Of a DNA stretch of 64,000 nucleotides, positions 60,669-64,000 are shown piece by piece. Source of the stretch: Streptomyces sp. SID14478 (GTDB taxonomy: Bacteria; Actinomycetota; Actinomycetes; Streptomycetales; Streptomycetaceae); assembly GCF_010548525.1 (NCBI RefSeq), contig NZ_JAAGMG010000100.1, forward strand, positions 53,309 through 117,308, written 5' to 3'. The notes below the pieces were generated by a model. The model was given only the letters and a program-made list of their open reading frames with translations, was not told the DNA's origin and did no database searches. Numbering within the stretch: position 1 is the first letter of the stretch; the number at the start of each line of letters is the position of its first letter. The position numbers and the translations under genes were made by a program.

Positions 60669-61343
60669 ATGACGCAGCGCATAGTGCGTCGGGCGCACGG
60701 TGGTCGACAGCGCTGGCTGTCGGCCACCGTGGCCGCGGTGCTGCTTGTCGCAGGTATTACGGCCCTGGTGCTAGGTCTGTCACGCCAGCAGACGGCGCCG
60801 CCGAGTGCTCCTGCAGGCCACGCTTCCAGCCCTGCCCATTCGGATGCACCGTCGTCGGGAAAGAACGGGCCCGCATCTTCTCAGCCTTCCGTCATGGAAG
60901 CATCCGCACCAACTCGCCTGTCCATCCCTGCTATCGGCGTCAACACCTCTCTGGAACGCCTGGGGCTCGACAAGAGCAGGGCGATGGAGACTCCGAAGAA
61001 CCCTGCCAAAGCGGGGTGGTTCACCCCTGGGCCCACTCCCGGCGCGAAAGGCCCGGCAGTCATCGCGGGACACGTCACGTGGAACCAGACCAAGTCCGTC
61101 TTCTTCAACCTCGCCCGCCTGCGCCACGGCGACCACATCGCCGTACAGCGCAACGACGGCTCCACCGCTCGCTTCACCGTCACCCGCACCGAGCAGTACG
61201 CCAAGGACCACTTCCCGTCCATAGAGGTGTACCGCAACATCGACTACGCCGGACTGCGCCTGATCACCTGTGCGGGCACCTACCGCGACCATCACTACGC
61301 GGACAACGTCGTGGTCTACGCGACCCTCGACCCAGCGAACTGA
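60669..61343 (+). CDS. Class F sortase
   Basis: A 224-residue sortase. An N-terminal membrane helix (TVAAVLLVAGITALVLGLS) and a Ser/Pro linker precede the catalytic domain: TRLSIPAIGVNTSLERLGLD, NPAKAGWFTPGPTPGAKGPA, VIAGHVTW (catalytic His) and LRLITCAGTYRDHHYADNVV (catalytic Cys and Arg region). Class F sortases of Streptomyces are poorly characterised transpeptidases. It forms an operon with the upstream CHRD protein. Confidence 0.88.
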   Translation: MTQRIVRRAHGGRQRWLSATVAAVLLVAGITALVLGLSRQQTAPPSAPAGHASSPAHSDAPSSGKNGPASSQPSVMEASAPTRLSIPAIGVNTSLERLGLDKSRAMETPKNPAKAGWFTPGPTPGAKGPAVIAGHVTWNQTKSVFFNLARLRHGDHIAVQRNDGSTARFTVTRTEQYAKDHFPSIEVYRNIDYAGLRLITCAGTYRDHHYADNVVVYATLDPAN

Positions 61344-61473
61344 TCACCATCCGGGAGGAGCGCCCCCTGGCCGTCTGGCAAGGACACTTGTCCGCGCCCC
61401 GCAGGGCAGGGCGGGCTCCGGCTCCTGCCGAAATGCGTTGGCCACGGCTATGGAACCGCTGTTATGCAGAGGC

Positions 61474-61947
61474 ATGACGTCTTGGACCCTGACTCCTGAA
61501 GCCTTCGACTCGGTCAACGCGAGCAGTCTGCGCCGCGACTACTACGACGAGGTCGCGAGCCGCTACTGGAAGCGGCCGGCAACGTCCGAGGAGATCGATC
61601 AGGGCTTGGCCGGGGACGGTGTCGAGCTGCTCACCCCGCCCACCGGCCAGTTCGTCGTCGGTCACTACGGCGAAGAGGCTGCCGCCTGTGGTGGGGTACT
61701 GGTACTGGACGCCGAGCGCGCTGAGCTCACCCGCGTCTACGTGCGCCCCGCCTTCCGCGGCAAGAACGGCGCGAGCCTCTTGCTGGACCTTTTGGAGGAG
61801 GAGGCCCGCACACTCGGTGCCTCTCAGATGGTCCTCAACACGCGCCTTGCACTGTACGTGCGCCACGGCTATGCCGAAATCCCGGCGTACTGCACGGGTG
61901 CGTATATGGAGGTCTGGTACGGCAAGGACCTCAGAGCGGATCGTTGA
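61474..61947 (+). CDS. GNAT-family acetyltransferase
   Basis: A 157-residue GNAT. FVVGHYGEEAAACGGVLVLD, ELTRVYVRPAFRGKNGASLL (motif A with R/Q-x-x-G-x-A-like RGKNGAS) and LYVRHGYAEIPAYC (motif B) are present. It transfers an acetyl group from acetyl-CoA to an amine; the substrate is unknown. AGAGG precedes the ATG at 61474. Confidence 0.85.
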   Translation: MTSWTLTPEAFDSVNASSLRRDYYDEVASRYWKRPATSEEIDQGLAGDGVELLTPPTGQFVVGHYGEEAAACGGVLVLDAERAELTRVYVRPAFRGKNGASLLLDLLEEEARTLGASQMVLNTRLALYVRHGYAEIPAYCTGAYMEVWYGKDLRADR

Positions 61948-62041
61948 TCAGCCCGACCATCGTGCTGACGTCGTTCGGCCTGGCCAGCCCTCAGTCACCT
62001 GAAGTGCGACGGACGCCGCGAGCACGTCGGCGGTCGCGACC

Positions 62042-62506
62042 GTGACCGCTACGTGGGCCTTTCGGGGGTTGCGAGTTGGCGTGCTCAAGCAGAGAGTAGG
62101 AGGATCGATTGTCGCTGTAGCGCCCTTGACCCCGGGGCTGTGGCCCTCGCTCCGGAGGGACGTTTTGTTCCTGGATACACGGAAGGCTGATGTTGAGGCG
62201 GCGCTGCGTGCGAAGGTGGAGGTGCTGGAGAAGGAGAACCTTCAGCTCAAGAATGCGCTCGTCTCTCATGCGGTGATCGATCAGGCGATGGGAGTCATTC
62301 TTGCCGCTGGACACCTTTCACCGGCCGAAGCGTGGGATGCGCTGCGCGAGATCTCCATGCACACGAACATCAAGGTGCGTCTGGTTGCCCAGTCGCTGGT
62401 GGAGTGGGGGGCTACCGGCCAGATCTGCACGGAGATCTCCACGGAACTCGAGCGGCAACTGTGCGGTCGGCGGATCACCGCAGGTGAGCCGGAAGGGTCG
62501 CTGTAG
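62042..62506 (+). CDS. ANTAR-domain protein
   Basis: A protein of up to 154 residues. ALRAKVEVLEKENLQLKNAL is a coiled coil leading into the ANTAR domain (VIDQAMGVILAAGHLSPAEA, WDALREISMHTNIKVRLVAQ). The start is uncertain: AGGAGG near 62098-62103 suggests initiation well after 62042, perhaps at a non-standard codon. It would act as an RNA-binding antiterminator like the GAF-ANTAR protein at 50.7 kb. Confidence 0.75.
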   Translation: MTATWAFRGLRVGVLKQRVGGSIVAVAPLTPGLWPSLRRDVLFLDTRKADVEAALRAKVEVLEKENLQLKNALVSHAVIDQAMGVILAAGHLSPAEAWDALREISMHTNIKVRLVAQSLVEWGATGQICTEISTELERQLCGRRITAGEPEGSL

Positions 62507-62584
62507 ACGAGCACGCCGACCGCCTGTGGTGGCCTGGCCGTCGGAGACCGCGCGGTCATGGCAGCCGCCGACCCACTCCTCGTG

Positions 62585-62745
62585 GTGCGCTTCGAGGCCG
62601 ACACACCTGTCCATCCCGGCCATCGGTGTCGCCACCGCTCTGGGGAGTCTTGCCTGGACGCGTACCGGGCCATGCAAGTCCCCGAACCCGGCTGTGGCAG
62701 GCTGGTTCACTCCGGCTCCCGCAACACCGTCGCCTACGCACGTCC
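62585..62745 (+). pseudogene. Class F sortase remnant
   Basis: One frame reads PTHLSIPAIGVATALGSLAW and SPNPAVAGWFTPAPATPSPT, matching the first third of the sortase catalytic domain at 60.7-61.3 kb. The His and Cys motifs are absent, so it is a leftover duplicate. Confidence 0.7.
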
Positions 62746-62869
62746 TCCCTCTGCCCCGAGGTCTCGTTCGGTGAATGACCGCGCCCCCATGGTGGATTAG
62801 ACCAATCCGGCGTGGCTGGGGCGCCGAATTCCCCGGGACGGGACATGCAGACGGCGTGGGGGAGCGGAA

Positions 62870-64000
62870 GTGGACGAGCGTGACGTGCGGTTGGTGCAGG
62901 ACAGCTTGCAGCGGGCCGGGGCTCGCGGTGTCCATGTGGTCCGGTTCTTCTACGCGCACCTGTTCGGTGCCAGGCCGGATCTGCGGCGGCTCTTCCCCGC
63001 CGAACTAGGTGAACAGCACGAGCGGTTGTTGAACGCATTGGTGCACGTCATCGATCATCTCGACGCCCCCGGCACACTGTCCTACCTGGAGCGGCTGGGC
63101 CGTGACCATCGCCGCTACGGCATTACCCGGAGCGATTACCTCAGTGTCGGCCGGAGCTTGATCGCATCCATCGCCGAGCACACGCCGCGCACGTGGAATG
63201 AGGACACCGAGCGGGCGTGGACCAACGTGTACACCCTCGCCATGAACACCATGCTGGCCGCGGTTAAGCGCGACAATGCCGCAGGTATTCCGGCGAGTTG
63301 GCGGGCCACGGTGGTCTCCCGCCGTCTTGACCGCACCGGACACACCGTGGTGCTCCAGGCGGTCCCTGACCAGTTCTACCCGTTCCGCGCCGGCCAGTAC
63401 GCGGCCGTGCACCATCCGGAACTGCGCGGCATCTGGCGCCCCTACTCCCTCGTACGACCGGACGACGATGCCTCACGCGGCGAGGTGGAACTCCACGTCG
63501 CCCGCACCCCCGACGGGTCACTGAGTACCCTCCTGTGCGACCAGGCGTCTCCCGGACACACCCTCACCCTCTCCGCGCCCGCCGGCGACGGCTGGTGCGC
63601 GCAAGACGAGGCGCCCCTGACGGTCATCGCGGCAGGCACCGGCTGGGCTCCGGCCCGCGCCATCGTCGCCGAACAACTGCGCCGTTGCCCGGCCCGCATC
63701 ATCGATGTGCACGTGGTGGCCCGCAGCCGCGACCACTTCTACGATCAACAGCACCTCGCCGGCCTTGAGAGTCGGCACCGCCAGCTGACCTGCCATCGGT
63801 GGTACCCGCCGGACCCGCATCGTGTCCGCGGCTTTCACGACCAATTCCAGCAGCATCTCGCTGAGGGGCCGTGCCTGGCCGATCGGCATGTCTATGTGGC
63901 TGGACCGCCCGCCCTCGTCAGCACAACCATCGAGACCCTTGAACAGCGCAATGCGCCACGCAGTTTGACGCACGATCCGCTGCTCTCCACCAGACAGGAC
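62870..64000 (+). CDS. Flavohaemoglobin-like protein (partial, runs off right edge)
   Basis: From the GTG at 62870 (GGGGGAG about six bases upstream) 377 codons stay open to the edge. Residues 1-130 are a globin: SLQRAGARGVHVVRFFYAHL, ALVHVIDHLDAPGTLSYLER and LGRDHRRYGI with the proximal His. Residues 145-250 are a ferredoxin-reductase FAD domain (YPFRAGQYAAVHHPE, IWRPYSLVR) and from 265 the NAD domain (LTVIAAGTGWAPARAIVAEQ). Such proteins dioxygenate nitric oxide to nitrate or act as oxygen/NO sensors. FAD-binding RxYS (RPYS) is present. Confidence 0.88.
   Translation, partial: MDERDVRLVQDSLQRAGARGVHVVRFFYAHLFGARPDLRRLFPAELGEQHERLLNALVHVIDHLDAPGTLSYLERLGRDHRRYGITRSDYLSVGRSLIASIAEHTPRTWNEDTERAWTNVYTLAMNTMLAAVKRDNAAGIPASWRATVVSRRLDRTGHTVVLQAVPDQFYPFRAGQYAAVHHPELRGIWRPYSLVRPDDDASRGEVELHVARTPDGSLSTLLCDQASPGHTLTLSAPAGDGWCAQDEAPLTVIAAGTGWAPARAIVAEQLRRCPARIIDVHVVARSRDHFYDQQHLAGLESRHRQLTCHRWYPPDPHRVRGFHDQFQQHLAEGPCLADRHVYVAGPPALVSTTIETLEQRNAPRSLTHDPLLSTRQD

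Noticed and set aside
1..64000. tRNA, rRNA, integrase/att site or replication origin
   Set aside because: No tRNA cloverleaf, rRNA, tyrosine or serine integrase, or DnaA-box cluster was recognised. Mobility is explained by insertion sequences only.

Overview
The window looks like chromosomal DNA from a high-GC actinomycete, most likely Streptomyces or a close relative. The reasons are strong G/C third-position bias, many GTG and TTG starts, ATGA/GTGA gene overlaps, an ECF41 sigma factor with its oxidoreductase, ANTAR and RsbW-type regulators, a class F sortase with a CHRD surface protein, and a high load of IS5, IS110, IS630, ISL3 and ISAzo13 debris. It reads as accessory DNA: intact genes are separated by belts of broken ones.

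Layout. Positions 1-10.9 kb hold scattered ordinary genes: a beta-helix membrane protein, a stand-alone EF-G domain IV-like protein, a rhomboid-like protein, an RsbW-type kinase, a GvpU-like protein, a Fic protein with a partner, a TetX-like flavin monooxygenase and a DUF4232 lipoprotein. Positions 11-21.5 kb are a decay belt (IS630, IS5 and ISAzo13 remnants, a shattered XRE/DUF5753 regulator, a broken cupin, a truncated lasso-cyclase-like gene) around an intact ECF41 sigma/oxidoreductase operon, a LysR regulator and a lipoprotein.

The centre, 21.5-40.5 kb, is the remarkable part: a compact, previously unfamiliar RiPP-like biosynthetic locus in two divergent operons. The minus-strand operon (26.2 to 21.5 kb) encodes a NagA-like amidohydrolase, a PurN-like formyltransferase, an NDP-kinase-like protein, a class III aminotransferase, a BFD-like [2Fe-2S] protein and a small unknown. 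The plus-strand operon (26.8 to 40.5 kb) encodes two HAD phosphatases, a thymidylate-kinase-like protein, a small unknown, two paralogous cupin-like proteins, a Gfo/Idh/MocA oxidoreductase, an SDR and a PPOX flavoprotein. It then encodes a 46-residue peptide whose C-terminal half is eight perfect Asn-Asn-Ile triplets, a nucleotidyltransferase fused to a PqqD-like recognition element, a TldD/TldE protease pair, an ABC exporter (ATPase plus two permeases) and a CYTH protein. My reading is that the peptide is a ribosomal precursor with a very acidic leader and a core made only of Asn and Ile. On this reading the RRE-nucleotidyltransferase recognises it, the sugar/nucleotide-type enzymes build or attach a small moiety or modify Asn, TldD/E matures it and the ABC system exports it. 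The product is unknown to me.

Pieces of the same IS5-type element lie in direct orientation on both sides of the cluster (a remnant at 21.25-21.48 kb and a nested element at 41.37-44.04 kb). Another IS5-type element has cut the 3' end of the CYTH gene. An IS110 element with a structured leader (candidate bridge RNA) sits inside the right copy, next to a truncated adenosine deaminase.

From 45 to 64 kb the window holds a TetR/membrane-protein pair, a CrcB-DUF190-CrcB fluoride exporter operon, GAF/ANTAR regulators, a second belt of transposase fragments with a partial inverted copy of the monooxygenase gene, and a SigK-type locus (fasciclin lipoprotein, RskA-like anti-sigma, a damaged sigK and a molybdopterin oxidoreductase). 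It ends with a CHRD protein and its class F sortase, a GNAT, another ANTAR protein, and a flavohaemoglobin running off the right edge. No tRNA, rRNA, CRISPR array or replication origin was seen.
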